From: Ceratodon purpureus
Taxonomy: Eukaryota > Streptophyta > Bryopsida > Pseudoditrichales > Ditrichaceae
Direction: 5' to 3'
Length of the DNA: 64,000 nt
Assembly: GCA_014871385.1 (NCBI GenBank)
Contig: CM026426.1
Coordinates: 83,960,672 to 84,024,671, forward strand
Under the pieces are notes generated by a model. It was given only the letters and a program-made list of their open reading frames with translations. It did not search any database and was not told the origin of the DNA. The translations under genes and the position numbers were made by a program. Of the stretch, positions 1 through 12,449 are shown piece after piece. Numbering within the stretch: position 1 is the stretch's first letter; every line of letters begins with the position of its first letter.

Positions 1-1095
1 ACGGCGTTTTATAATGCAATCACTAAACTCCAAGCGCCTAAGGAAGCTCACTGCTGAAGGCGATATGTCTGACAATCCCAATGCTTTGTTAACCTGGATG
101 GAAAGAGATCATTTAGTCATTATGCGTGGAGATGATGTTCACTTCAAATCTCGAGATGGACAATCCCGACAACTTTTAGTAAGATTATTCATGTTTACAT
201 ATTTACTGATATCCAACCAACAATAACGGCGATATTACACAATATATCTCTGGGTTTAAGCGACCACCCTAATTCATAACTTCCAATCACTCAGGCGAGT
301 GCACATCCAACCCAGTGCAAGCACCTCAGTTTGTTAATCATTATTCCAAAATAGCCAGACTACACCTTACACGAACAACTATGCATCCTGTTAATGTCAA
401 CATGTGGTTACATAGTATCCCACAGGATCACTACCCAATCACAGTCTTACAAATCAGTTATAAACGATTATCAATTAACATCCAAATAACACTGCAAATC
501 ATCCAGCACAAATTAAGGGGGTCACCATAAAACATCTACTAGTTATAATGTAAAAGGCCAATTACCGCATCTACATAGTAAAGCTTAGCAGATACTAAAT
601 AGCGCACCTGAAGTGTTACTCGAATGCTATCTATAATTAAAGGTAAACACAGTTTAGACTACAAGAATCTATGCTTCTTTCATACAGAAACAGTTAACTC
701 ACTTACATCATAATATGGTTTTGCTATATTTAATACATTTGTGCTTAGAGATGTAAGACACATCCCATCCTGATACGTCGTCCAATGAAGACGTGAATGT
801 GTGTACCCGAAAAGATTAAAATGGTTGAACTAATCACCGATACCCGATTGGGCAAATTCTAATCAAGAAGTTCTCTACGTTATGGCTATGGAGTATAGAA
901 CATTAAGGTACTTGAACATAATATATTGCGGAAACAACCATGCTTTCAATTTTCTGGGAGGATCCATTGCTACACAATATTTAGGACATGGATCCATTAA
1001 AGTTGCAAACATAGCCATGCATTATGTGGATAGGTGATTAGCAAACAGGTAAAAAATAAGAGCACTCTTAGAGGTTGCGATGTCTACAAACGTAC
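1..1095. other. Non-coding stretch, no supported gene
   Basis: Only short open frames occur here and none has recognisable motifs. The stretch lies downstream of the transposase-like exon on the minus strand, so it may contain introns or later exons of that gene, but I could not find one. Confidence 0.4.
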
Positions 1096-2039
1096 CTCGT
1101 TCAGCTTCCCCCCGATATCCTTCCATTTAGTCCCGGCAGATAGCACTCGTTCTACCACCCTCTCACCAGAAGGCAGGGTTCGAAACCTATGGGGCATGAG
1201 ATCCGCAGATGCCTCGACAATGCAAACAAGGGATGCGGAAGCCTGCCTTGTACCTGCTCTACGCTTCTTTGTACCGCGATTCCCATGGTGACTTGATCAA
1301 ACACCCAACCCTGCATTAGCGCGCTGTCTAAAGAACTCAGTTTTAGAAATTGCCATGATGATCATCCAGCCTTTCAGGCAAACTTCGTCGTTTTCAAGGA
1401 GAACATACTTCCTATCTCCCCCACGGCGTACATGTCTATGGACTTCTAGTTTGATGTGTGACCGTAGTTTGTGATCCGAAGTCCACATTTCGTGTAGCAG
1501 ACTTTTCACCACTTCATGACTGATCTTCCTTCTGCACCTCCTCATGCAACAAGCTTTAGTAGACACTTCAAACAGCGACTGCTCGCTCGTCAGGCGCTGT
1601 AGTTTATCTGAACGCATGAGTTGTCAAACACGTGTTGTTCTGTATTGTCGTTTAGGGCCAACCCTCCGATCTCCCTGCACTTGCTCTTTGAACACTCTAC
1701 CTAGGTTGAATAAAGACACACCATCGCAATTGGTAGCTCTTGACAACCATCGACAAAGCGAGTACTTCCAACCGGCAGACACAAAGTCTTCAGCAAACGA
1801 TTCCAAAATCAGGATGCCCACATCCTCTGAACCAAGTGGTTGATAGTCGACACAATCGGAGGCGTCGCAATCCAAACCAAACCAGCACCAACAAGTACTC
1901 CATCACTATTTAGAAGTTTGACGTTACGATTCAGCCATTCAAGCCGAGGTAGTCCAGCACCGATAGGTTCAGGGTTTTCTCCACCATATTCCGTCTCCCC
2001 CTCTGATTCAGGCCCACTTGATTCACCTTCAATCTCACT
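1096..2039 (-). pseudogene. Decayed exon of a transposase-like gene
   Basis: A long minus-strand reading frame is bounded by a good acceptor (…gctgcag before 2039) and a donor (GAG|GTACG at 1096/1095). It opens with an acidic segment (SEIEGESSGPESEGETEYGG). After one frameshift between about 1875 and 1810 it continues with a basic, Cys-rich part (CCMRRCRRK), a segment VCLKGWMIIMAISKTEFFRQ, and later HHGNRGTKKRRAGTRQA and LMPHRFRTLPSGERVVE. This order (a 'C..gw..i.gisk..fyr' helix followed by an HGN-G-KK-R-T-QA block) resembles the region ahead of the catalytic domain in a large, poorly annotated DDE-transposase-like family of mosses and other eukaryotes, as I recall it. Two in-frame TGA codons (1624-1626, 1297-1299) and the frameshift make this copy non-functional. 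The catalytic part is not visible and would lie towards or beyond position 1. Confidence 0.4.
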
Positions 2040-5000
2040 CTGCAGCACATGAGAGAATAGATACATTAATCTGTGCATGTTTTAATTACGTCACTAGTAC
2101 AACAAGCATTGTATGTTATAATAGAGCGATGAACGATCTTGGAAACGACTATGAGAATAGTATAATAATTAGATGTAGTCTTACCGCAATTGGAGTAGCC
2201 ATTGGAGTCGGGCCTGGAAGACTGTCTCCAAGTAGAGCAGGATCCAACAACGGGTTCCTTTTAACAATTCATATATTCGAATTGCTCCGACAATATAGAG
2301 CACTCGATATAGACATGTTATCTCAATAAGTTACACCATGTTCGACTCGAAGTACCCCAAAAGGGAAGTAGTCGAATATCATCTAGGTAAGCAAGAGAAA
2401 TAATTTAATCCTGTTTAAAACCTGATTCAAATACAGAAATTTATTTTAATAAGCAGTAATAGTACATAGCTTACATTACAGTGGACTCAAATAAATGTGG
2501 CAAGGATAAATCAAACGTTCAACAAAGAAGCTTAAGTTCATATGCAAAAAATTATTAAGTGTAGGAACGAAAATAAATAGGCACATTATTGGTTGGAATT
2601 CAGGATGGCTCCTTAATCCAACTACATGTGAATCACCCTGTAATATATAAGCAATTCAATCATTTTCATTAATGATAATACATATACATGCAACGCAAAC
2701 GAACCATAATTCTATAACTTGGAAAGTATCTCAAGGTTTAAGATGTCAGCCACGCGGATTGCAGCCTCCTCGATTTCTCCTTCAAAGAGAATTTGTGTTA
2801 CATACAACTCGCATATATGAATAGCCTAGTTAGCGGAAACAAACACCAGATTGCCACGAAACATTCTCAAGAAATGCAATAAATATATACCTCTTCGGAC
2901 ACACGCGCCTGGATATCCGCCATGGAGTCCGATCCACCTACAAAGAATCCAAATAAAGACATGTTACACAGACTTCTCTGACTCTACAGTGGGGTCAACG
3001 TATTGTCAATTGCAATGTGTCGTACATGGCTTCATTAGAGGATAGTGCAAAAACACCTTAAATAGCACACGTGTGTAAATCCAAATCACCCTGAATAGAT
3101 TAGATTTTTGAATCTCTTAATACGTAAAAGATTCATTGACCTTGTTAGGAAACTAATAATAACCAAAACCAACGAATCTCACAAATGACCCGAAAAGATT
3201 GAGGAGGCCACCTGAATCCGGAAAACCGCCTACACTGCCGATGAGAATATAGTAACGAAAAAGCAAGTATCAGTTGACTAACAAAAAGACCTAGTAATCG
3301 AAATTTTGTTGTACCTACGAGAACAGCAAACAATCATAAGGAAAGTATCTAACATCTGCGGGACTTGATGCAAACAAGGAAGGCCATTATGAAACAAAAG
3401 TATACCGGTGGATCAGCATGCACAGAATCAACGTACGTGATCAAGATACCGACTTGAAATTCGAGTAAGAGGAAACTCCGTGCCAGTAATTGAGAAATCT
3501 CAATTGAAGGTCAGAACCGAGGTTCATGCTATTTTAAATGTGAAGTGTTTCAATAGTCATTCATAGCAAGAGAAGAACCAGATTTAAATTTCGGGAATTA
3601 ACGGAAACCTTAGTATCCGAGTATTATTGGAACTCGGATCACATCCAATACGGTAAAGATTCAGATGGTCACCTTAAATAACGTAGTTATGTAATTTACG
3701 GTATTCTGAATCTGGACTACACGACCATCATTACTATATGAACTCCAAATTAAGGTGATCATTTGAAAATGCTTATAGGAACACACATAGGATTCAATGA
3801 TACGGGATTCATATGCAGACCATACATACAAAGAATGAACTGTACACTTATACGGTTAGTACGTGCATGGAAAGCTAAATGTTGAGCTTCATCATTTAAC
3901 AACAACAAAGTTTAACACAACTACGCAACAAAGAGCAGTGGTTTATGAACACGTCGGGGAACAAATGCACGGACGACATTCCAACTAGATGATGCACATA
4001 TCGAAACTTCTAACAAAAATACTGGTTCCAGTTCCCACATGCAGAGATAGAGTAACTGTTATCATTGATAGACTTGGAAGTGTAAAGAACTCACCTATAA
4101 AAGTTGCCTTCAGATAAAGGAGTAAACAGTAGTAGACAAAAGAGAACCAGAACTGTAACTCTGCATCAAATTCACAGCGTGCGCATCTGCAAGATAGTGT
4201 AGTTTTATAAGTTGAGTGTGACCAAAATATTAACGCACATGCTATCGTTGTGAAGACAAAGCAACATCAAATTGTGAATTCACAATGCAGTCTTAACATG
4301 CAAGTTTTGAAGATATTAATTCATGAAAACGACCAAACACACATAACCAAAACATATAAATTAATAACTACGTACAAATGTCCGTCTACATAGAATTTGC
4401 ACCTACTTTACAAGCAGGTGTAGAAGAGTTCGCGGCGACTTCGAGTGCAGATGTAGAAGGCAGAAGGTGTCGCTGCGTGCAAGCTCTCCAGCAACAAGAA
4501 GAAAATGTGGAAGATAGGAAACAATTTTGGGAACTGCAGCTTATATACAGTAGTGGACGTCGAGCAAGTTACAACAGACAGGCGGGAAAGATTCTACGTA
4601 AGATTATTGGAGGGAAACAAAGCTTCATTTCAAACTCCAGATTTAGTAAAGTGATGTCCCCATCTACTGGAATAGGATTCCTCCATAATTCCAGTGGCCG
4701 CAACATTTTCTTAGGATGACAGCTGCTATGGTGATACTCGTTTCTTCAATTAAAGTGCACGCGCCAAAGAATGTGAACGTTGAATGATTCCAATATCTGA
4801 TATGCAACGGTGACTATTGATTCTATAGAGGTACTGATGGTTCTAGATCGCATTTCCTTAGAAGGGTATAAATGCTACTCCGTTTTTCTGGAATCCAAAG
4901 CATATTTTAGGAATGTGCAGAACAAACTTTTTTTTTTGGATTACGTGCAACTTAGAGTTACTATTTAGTACCAGAGTATCTATAAATGACTCAAAGCACA

Positions 5001-5390
5001 TGCACAACACTGGAGATTAGATTAAAAACTCAATAACTGATTCATTCATGAACTCTTCCGTGCGGGGGATGCGCATTTAACAAAGTTGCCACCGAAACAA
5101 AAATTTACACTCCAGTTAAAAGTCCAACTCAAAATGGGTCGTGTACAACACGAGAATGTCATAGCACCACTTCAAAAATGTAGGATATTAAGCAACCTTA
5201 CAGTGTTTGCTAGAGCGTTTACAGTAAGAGAAGCCTTCGACTAGTCATAGAGAACGACGTGCTGTGAGAAGCACGGAATACAGAAATTGAAATCCCAAAA
5301 CATACTATACTTATCTAAACCCTCTTGAATTTCATCACCTAAATAGTGATGTGGCCTTCATAGGCTAGAAGACAACCGTGAATGTGAGAA
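2040..5390. other. Non-coding DNA, possible introns, with dyad repeats
   Basis: No convincing coding sequence. It sits upstream of the transposase-like exon on the minus strand and may be introns of that gene. Four copies of the 20-bp dyad lie at 2598, 3198, 3659 and 3749. A 113-codon plus-strand frame at 4378-4719 has no recognisable domain. Confidence 0.4.
2598..3768. repeat. Four copies of the ATTAAG-N8-CTTAAT dyad
   Basis: Copies start at 2598 (ATTCAG-N8-CTTAAT), 3198 (ATTGAG-N8-CTGAAT), 3659 (ATTCAG-N8-CTTAAA) and 3749 (ATTAAG-N8-TTGAAA). They are more degenerate than those in the 32-43 kb cluster but keep the 20-bp spacing. Confidence 0.6.
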
Positions 5391-6026
5391 TTAGTAAGGA
5401 TTGGACACTCGGCCCGAAACCCTGATGAACGTGCTGGGGCTTTCTTCTTCCTCGGATTCCAGAGCCTCGTAAGTGTAAATACCACCGCGTCCACTTCGGT
5501 CGACTTCTTGAACGCTCAGGGTTGAACTTTTGGCGCCTTCATTGTAGGTCCCGTCTTCCAGAGGCAGCAATAGATCATTAGGCGCTGTAGCGAGCTCCAA
5601 CGCTTGAGATGAACCAGCCTCCTCCCTGCATAAAGTGCACAGTGGATTAAAGGCCCGACTATGAACACCATGCTCCAATCCGGCAGATCCACCTGCAACG
5701 CGTTGCTGGGACGTTCTGAAGATGCGTGGTTGATGCATGGGTCGATAGGAAGGGCTTGCCCTCACCAAAGTCAGCTGAGCCGGCACAGAATTCGATGAAG
5801 CTTGCCCCCTCCCCCTTCGCACAGGTCCCTCGCGACAAGTTCGGGAAGGATCGGCTGTTATTGCGGCCGCCACTTTGTGGGGTACACTTGCAGGTAAGAC
5901 TACATCCGTAACACCTCGTGGTACATGCACATTAGGGACGAAGGTGAAGTTGAACGCATTATTTACAGATTCAAATTGAGTTTGACAGGTTAGTGTCCAT
6001 GGAAACATTGCTTCAGTGTTCAGCAA
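5391..6026 (-). CDS. Hypothetical protein, doubtful exon
   Basis: An open frame of 211 codons without homology that I recognise. Composition is Ser/Pro/Arg-rich in the first two thirds and acidic near the end (ALESEEEESPSTF). A possible acceptor (ctttatgcag before GGAGGAGG, near 5630) falls inside the frame, so the real exon may be shorter. It lies upstream of, and on the same strand as, the transposase-like exon, and could be a 5' exon of that gene. No catalytic motif, signal peptide or membrane segment is evident. Confidence 0.2.
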   Translation of the reverse strand: MLNTEAMFPWTLTCQTQFESVNNAFNFTFVPNVHVPRGVTDVVLPASVPHKVAAAITADPSRTCREGPVRRGRGQASSNSVPAQLTLVRASPSYRPMHQPRIFRTSQQRVAGGSAGLEHGVHSRAFNPLCTLCREEAGSSQALELATAPNDLLLPLEDGTYNEGAKSSTLSVQEVDRSGRGGIYTYEALESEEEESPSTFIRVSGRVSNPY

Positions 6027-6885
6027 TGCTAGAACAATTGCATCGTGAGCTGGGATACCCCGAAAGCCTCTTCGCTCATGGATCCTACGAATTTCGAGTA
6101 ACCACTACAGGAGTTATACTGCAAACTCCGGATGAGGGGGAGAGATCGTTGGCATCGGCATTGTATTCTACAAAGAGGTGATCAAATTCGAGAACGCAAA
6201 ATCAGAAAACTTGGGAGAGAAGGGAACAATGCCGTAACTATACTAAAGAAGGCCTTCAGGGTCACCCTTGAGGAGAACAGAGGTTTTGCAGAGGCAGAAA
6301 TGGCATCACCAACTACACTCTAGCTCCATCACCAATGATTCAGATTATGGACAAGAAAGGCTTCGAGATCTCCATCTTAGAGAGTCATATCAAGCTCCCA
6401 TACGTATGACTGGTTACCTCCACGTAAAAGTCCTATTATGAATTATATACAAATGTCAAAGTGATTTATCCTTTCAACTAAGACGTAACCTTGATAGTAA
6501 GGTAAATTTTACCTTTCTATAACTGAGGGACTCCACTTTCCAACACTAAATAATTGAAACCGTATTCAATAATAAAGTAATATCCGATAAAAAAAGCAAA
6601 TCTCAAAATCAAAGCGAAAAGGAAGAAACCTGCAGTATCCAGATAACAGAAATAAATTGAAACAAAATGTTAAGAGGGAACGAATTCTTGGCCCAAAAAT
6701 AAAAAATAAAAAAAAGTAAATAGTGCAAATAAGGAAATTAAGAAATAAAAAAACCATAAAACCAAATAGAAAACGAGGGAAGTTAAAGAAAACATATTAT
6801 ACAAATGTAAACAACAATCTCAAATTTGAAATAAATTCTTTCCATGGAAAGAAGGAGTTCTTGGCAAAAAAATAATAAATAAATA

Positions 6886-6888
<3 letters not shown>

Positions 6889-6931
<43 letters not shown>
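6889..6931. repeat. (TA)n microsatellite
   Basis: Uninterrupted AT dinucleotide run of about 43 bp. Confidence 0.95.
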
Positions 6932-6932
<1 letters not shown>

Positions 6933-7534
6933 CTAAAAAATTAAGATAAAATAGATCAACAAACAAAATCAAATAGAAAATAAGAAAATGATGAGTTAAG
7001 ATAAAAGATAAATGATAACACTTGGAGATAATGAGTTATTCCCAAAAAAAAAATTAAAAAATATGAAGAGAAGATGATGAATTTACATAAAAAGTAAAAT
7101 AATTAAATAAATAAACAAGAATCAAATAGAGAATGAGAAAATGATGAGATAAAATATAAGAGGATTGATAACACGTGGAGAGATTTAATTATTGGAAAAA
7201 AACAACAAAAAAAATATGGAGAGAAGATAAAGCAAGGATAAAGAGACTAAAAATTAAAAATTAAAAAATTAAAAAATCAAATATAAACTTAAGGATATTG
7301 ATGAGAAAATTATAAGAGAAATGAAAAAGAAATTTTTCAAAATAAATTTACAAAAACTAAAAATTGAAGAACAAGAAAGGGATAGAAGGAATTTTATTAA
7401 AACGGGACTAAAAAACAAGTACAATTTTAAAAAGAAAAAAGTGGAGAATGACTATTAATGGACAAAACAAATAATAATAACAATTTAAAAATAGACCATT
7501 TCACTTGAGGTAATTGAATAGAAATTGTTGAATT

Positions 7535-7537
<3 letters not shown>

Positions 7538-7591
<54 letters not shown>
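7538..7591. repeat. (TA)n microsatellite
   Basis: Uninterrupted TA run of about 54 bp. Confidence 0.95.
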
Positions 7592-7593
<2 letters not shown>

Positions 7594-7667
7594 GCAATGT
7601 ATATAAAATTATTATATGTTAAAACGTTAATACATAACTCTATATATGTGTGTACCTACATTAATGT

Positions 7668-7817
<150 letters not shown>

Positions 7818-7970
7818 TTGTCATTAGATTAATATTAAGGACTTTTAGAAACTCCAAAAAAGTTTATTAAAAAAAAATTTAAATTAAATTGAATAGTATA
7901 TATTTTTGGAATAGTAAATGGAAATAAAGAAACAAAGAATTAAAATTTTGAAAAAAAAAAATTGGAATTT

Positions 7971-10900
7971 TCATTGCAACAGAACTTCTGGGTAAACAAC
8001 ATTAACAGTGTTGGACACCGTACTATTTTGTGGAAGCAATGCTGAAATATGATTTGGAGAAGTTGCTCTTGAAAGCGCAACATATAACTGTCCATGACTA
8101 AAAACTGGGACTCTAATATCTAATCCTACATACTTTACAGATTGGCCTAGGGACTTGTTAATGGTCATGGCAAATGCCAATCGCACTGGAAACTGCCGCC
8201 TACTGAAATGGAATGGCAATGCAGTAGAAGAAGGAGTCAAAGAAATCCGTGGTATAAAAACATGCTCGCCTGCATGTGGACCGAAAAGTAAACGTGCTTC
8301 TAAAACACGGTGCGAAAACCGTGTGAGAATCATTCTAGCTCCATTGCAAAGTCGTTGTTTTGGAGCAAGGTTTCGCAATAAAATGATAGGACATCCAATT
8401 TTCAAATCAAGTTTTGACAATGGAATGCCAGACAAATCCAATGAGTTCAAATACTCAGATGGATATGCAGCATGATTGTCTGCACCAGCTTCAACAGTAT
8501 TCGAATCAGCGCTCCTAAAAGTTTCGAGATTGCCAGGAAAAGATTGCAAAATCTCCTTGTTGATTAAATCAACATCTGTATTGCGAGCACTTAATATTGT
8601 TCGATCTCGAAAATACTGATCTTCATGTAAAGACATGTCGTCAATGTTGTTGTAGATGTTGTCGATAAGACATCGAATAGAGGAAACAATGTTAATCCAA
8701 TTATGCAATTGAATCATATTGCTGCTTGCGTCATCAAAATTAGAGCCATCGCCTACTTGTAATAGCCATTGAGCAAATTCCCTATTTGCAAGAGATGCAT
8801 TTTGCAAACGCATATTGATGGAAAGGTTCATGATTCTAACATGTTGCCATATTGTAGATCGGCGAAGACAGGCTCCAACAATTTGAGGTCTGGAACCTCT
8901 TGGAATAACCGGCAGGATCTGTCGAAAGTCACCTCCAAACACAACGGTAACACCCCCAAAAGGAGAATTTGAATCACGAATGTCTCGCAGTGATCGATCC
9001 ACTGCTTCTGCACAATGTCGGTGTTGCATAGGAACTTCATCCCAAATAATCAAAGAAGCCTCACGAAACACATCCGCATATTCAGAGTTTTTGTTAATAG
9101 TGCACATGGAAAATTCATCAACTTCAAAAGGAATTTTGAAAGTTGAATGAGCAGTGCGGCTTCCACGAAGAAGGAGAGCAGCAATTCTAGAAGAAGCAAC
9201 ACATAAAACAATTTTTCCTCTGCTTCGTACATTTGCAATCACGATGTTGTAGAGGAATGTCTTCCCTGTACCAGCAGGACCATTAACAAAAAAAACCACA
9301 CCAGACCGGTCTTCAATGGAACTGAGTATGGCATCATAACAATACCGTTGCTCTTCATTGAGTTGTGGTTCATGCTCTTGAATATAAAGTTCGAGGTCCT
9401 CACGATTCCATTGTAGTTGTTCATTGATGAATCGATTTCCACGATGATGGGACCAATTTAGAGTGTGTATTGGCATTGGGGGAAACAAAGAAAGGTTTTT
9501 GTTTGACTGCTCACATAATATCTCATCAATGAGAAAAAGGCCAAAATCGTACAGTTCTTCTTCACTCGGTTCAGATAATCCATAGTGTTCGCAAAGACGA
9601 TGACGCAAGTCATCACACAGATGAGGATGAAATCGCTGCCATAATAACTCAGGATGAGAAGGGTTGCATTCGGAGAGTATAACCACAAACAAATTGCGCA
9701 ATGATGCACCGGTACGCATAATAGATGCTTCTTCTAAGCAATGAATCCACTCTCCATCGTCTTGTAATAAGCCTAGAACATTACAGGCATCTTTGAAGGT
9801 TCTATGTACTACTCCATTCACCGTTCGTAGATCTTCAAATGAGCGAGGCCCAGCAATAGTCGTTAGTAGAAGTCGCAGATAGAAACGTTCGCCTTCAGCT
9901 GGTCTTGCAAAATACAACCTACCGATAGCAAAGCCTCTTTCACGAATCTTCCATGTACTCTCCTGTTGTTTCCAAACATAATGTTGGGGAAACTCTTGAT
10001 ATGTCAACCGACGGGCATTTTCATCTGTAGCACACATCCTTAAGAACTCTGTCAATCTGGTTCTTTGAACTTGGCCACGATTCAAGACAGTGAGAGGATC
10101 TTCGCGAGTATTAAAAATCACACGATGCATCCCTGGCAAATGTAAATGTAGCCTAACAACATTGGGATCTTCATCGTGCATCGTCATTTTGAGTAAACGT
10201 CGCACAGCCTCCGATGCTCCAATGTATCGTGCATCTAGGTATTGTTTGATCTCATCTTGTTCCTCCCCAATCCTCAAAGTAGCCCTATCATGACCTTTAT
10301 AGATATATTTATGGATATATTTAACTGCATGAACAGATGCACAAACTTCAATGTTAATATGGCAGTCATACTTTCGTGTCAAATCAGGGTTATAGGGAAC
10401 AACATGGCTGTTGTTGAAGAAAAATCCGTGTTTTTCAAAACTGCGTCCATCATTGCGTCGACGATAAAGAGGGTAACCATCTTGGTCCATTGCAGTTTGA
10501 TCTTGGAAAGATTTAGGAAAGCGTTTTGTGCATTGTCCAGTCTCGTCGAGACACCGATCACGAGTACATGGTCCATGGACCATGTGCTTTAGGACCATAC
10601 CAAAAAGTTCAGGGTCCTCTTGTTCATCAGGGAACTCTGCACATACTATTCTATCAACTTGGCAAGGTTCTCTTGTCTTGTCTTCATTAACAAGAAAGAT
10701 CAGAAAGTGCATATGAGGCAAAGTCCGCTTTTGGAACTCAATGACAAAAACGTGGGCAACAGATTTTCCAAAAAAATGCATTTTTCTGATATCAGCCATG
10801 AGTGCATTGCGCTTAAGTTCAAATACACGCGCTACGATATCAGGCCGATCTGCTGCAGTTTGTCCAGGCAAAAGTGCTTCTTGTATCTCACGCCAATTGG

Positions 10901-11704
10901 GATTTGCCGTCATGGTTCCAAAAACATCTGGATGTTGAAAAAATCTGGTTATGGCCATAGAATCCTGAAACAATTCAAACATGTTCCGAGCACTACCAAT
11001 GTGACTTGATGGAAGAATAATACGACGCCCCAAGTTTTCAAGATTCATGTTTCTTTCTCCATCATCTTGTAGTGCATCAGGAAGGCCTTGATACAGATCG
11101 GCACACAAATCCGATTGATTCATTCGGATATAGTTCAATCTATTTTGTTCGGTCGCAGCCCAAGCATCGACAATGAATTGCTGAAATAACTTCCCACCAC
11201 AAAGAATGGTAGAAACTCTGAATTCTGTGGGAATAACCGAAAAGCAAAGTATTCTCTTTGGGTCAGCCGACCTTCACCATTGGAATGGGTTAGACCTTCA
11301 TGCCATCCAAGCTCCCCAAATGGAAATAACAGAACATAGTGCAATGGCAAGTAAGCAGGATGACACTCATTAATACGTTCCAAGAAATGACCTTCCCCTC
11401 TTAGTCGAAGCACAATATCTCGTGTTCCTTGTGGTCGATCTTCCTCTCCAGGTATTAAAACAGCTATCTCACTGCCTGCCGGAAGATTGTAGCGTCTTCG
11501 ATCCATTTCACCTTCAAAATGCAAATGCGCAACAACATTTGGAATTCTTCTACCACGTTGTTGTTGTTGTTGTTCTTGTTGTTGTTTGAACTCCATCTTG
11601 ATTTCATATGCTTGTTTGTAGTGTCTATGAAACGCATGATGAGTTTGTAATAATACTTGAATCTCCAGCATAGTAGTTTGAGTACACTCTGGATTACGCT
11701 CCAT
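7971..11704 (-). pseudogene. Helitron Rep-helicase, copy A (N-terminal part missing, one frameshift)
   Basis: Encodes the rolling-circle replicase-helicase that nicks, unwinds and transposes Helitron DNA. The main frame (7971-11138, 1055 codons) has the HUH nuclease site (LPHMHFLIFL, near residue 140), the two-tyrosine motif (KYIHKYIYKG), a PIF1-type helicase with Walker A (GPAGTGKT, near residue 619) and Walker B (IIWDEVPM), and an intact C-terminus ([14 protein letters not shown]). The upstream part is in another frame (11135-11704) because one A is missing in an A-run near 11212 compared with copy B. The first part of the protein, including the Cys-rich N-terminal region, is lost at 11719. 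This copy cannot make a complete protein. Confidence 0.92.
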
Positions 11705-11719
11705 TTGAATGTTAGTTGC

Positions 11720-12387
11720 TGTTACAGGGCAACATCCACGACAACCAAGGAAGACAAGGAGCAGTGAAGACTAGCAGAAGAAGTAGCAGTTGCCGCTAGG
11801 AAGCCACAGTCCGACCTAGAATTTAGGATAACCCAAGTATAACAAGGTAGCTAGGAGGCCAGAACTCACACTCTTGATTTTGCTGGTTAGAGTCGATGCG
11901 CAGTAGAGATAGCAAGGGCCGTGTGTGGCCCAGACTTGGATACTTGAAGTACTTGCACTCTCTATTGTAATGGAAACACTCTCCCTTTACGCTTACTGTT
12001 TGCCTACTGTCTGACTCTGATTGTTCAACCCTAACCCTCTAAACCCTTCGTCTTCTCTGTGGTCGTTGCTCTCCCCTACCTCTTGCACTCCTCGGTCCCT
12101 TGGCTCCTGCCCACAGTGTCATGGAAGTCTTCTAGCCCTTGCAACCTCGCTTTCCAGTAGAAACTCAAGTAGCCACCGCCCCCATCTCTCCCCCTTCCCT
12201 GGCCTACCTCGGCTAGCTTACGCTGAGTATATTAACGGCCCGAGTCCCTGCACCAGGACAGTTGTTCCTGGTGACCGTGTTCAATTAACCCCTAAACCCG
12301 TGGACTCCTTGAGAACCTTGCCCCCCCTTACCTTACAAACCCCCTGACCTCCCTGCCTAGTATTTCCATCTCTGACCCCAGCTAACA
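11720..12387 (+). repeat. 5' LTR of Ty3/Gypsy element
   Basis: Starts TGTTACAGGG and ends CAGCTAACA, giving the short inverted termini TGTTA/TAACA expected of an LTR. Length is 668 bp. A primer-binding-like sequence follows after 3 bp and gag starts 62 bp downstream. The left boundary coincides with the point where Helitron copy A stops matching copy B. No second LTR copy was found in the window. Confidence 0.8.
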
Positions 12388-12390
12388 TTT

Positions 12391-12408
12391 TGGCGACCAT
12401 GCTGGGGA
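12391..12408 (+). other. Candidate primer-binding site
   Basis: TGGCGACCATGCTGGGGA lies 3 bp after the LTR end. The TGGYG… start and the position are typical of plant Gypsy primer-binding sites. I do not assign the tRNA. Confidence 0.6.
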
Positions 12409-12449
12409 TGGAATACTAAGGTGTCCTAAAACCCCTAAACTGATACACC

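Noticed and set aside
1130-1260. tRNA-like word GGTTCGAA near 1176
   Set aside because: No cloverleaf can be drawn around it, and it lies in the coding frame of the transposase-like exon.
6132-6323. 63-codon plus-strand frame and its neighbour at 5993-6181
   Set aside because: Short overlapping frames without motifs, opposite another doubtful frame; no support for either.
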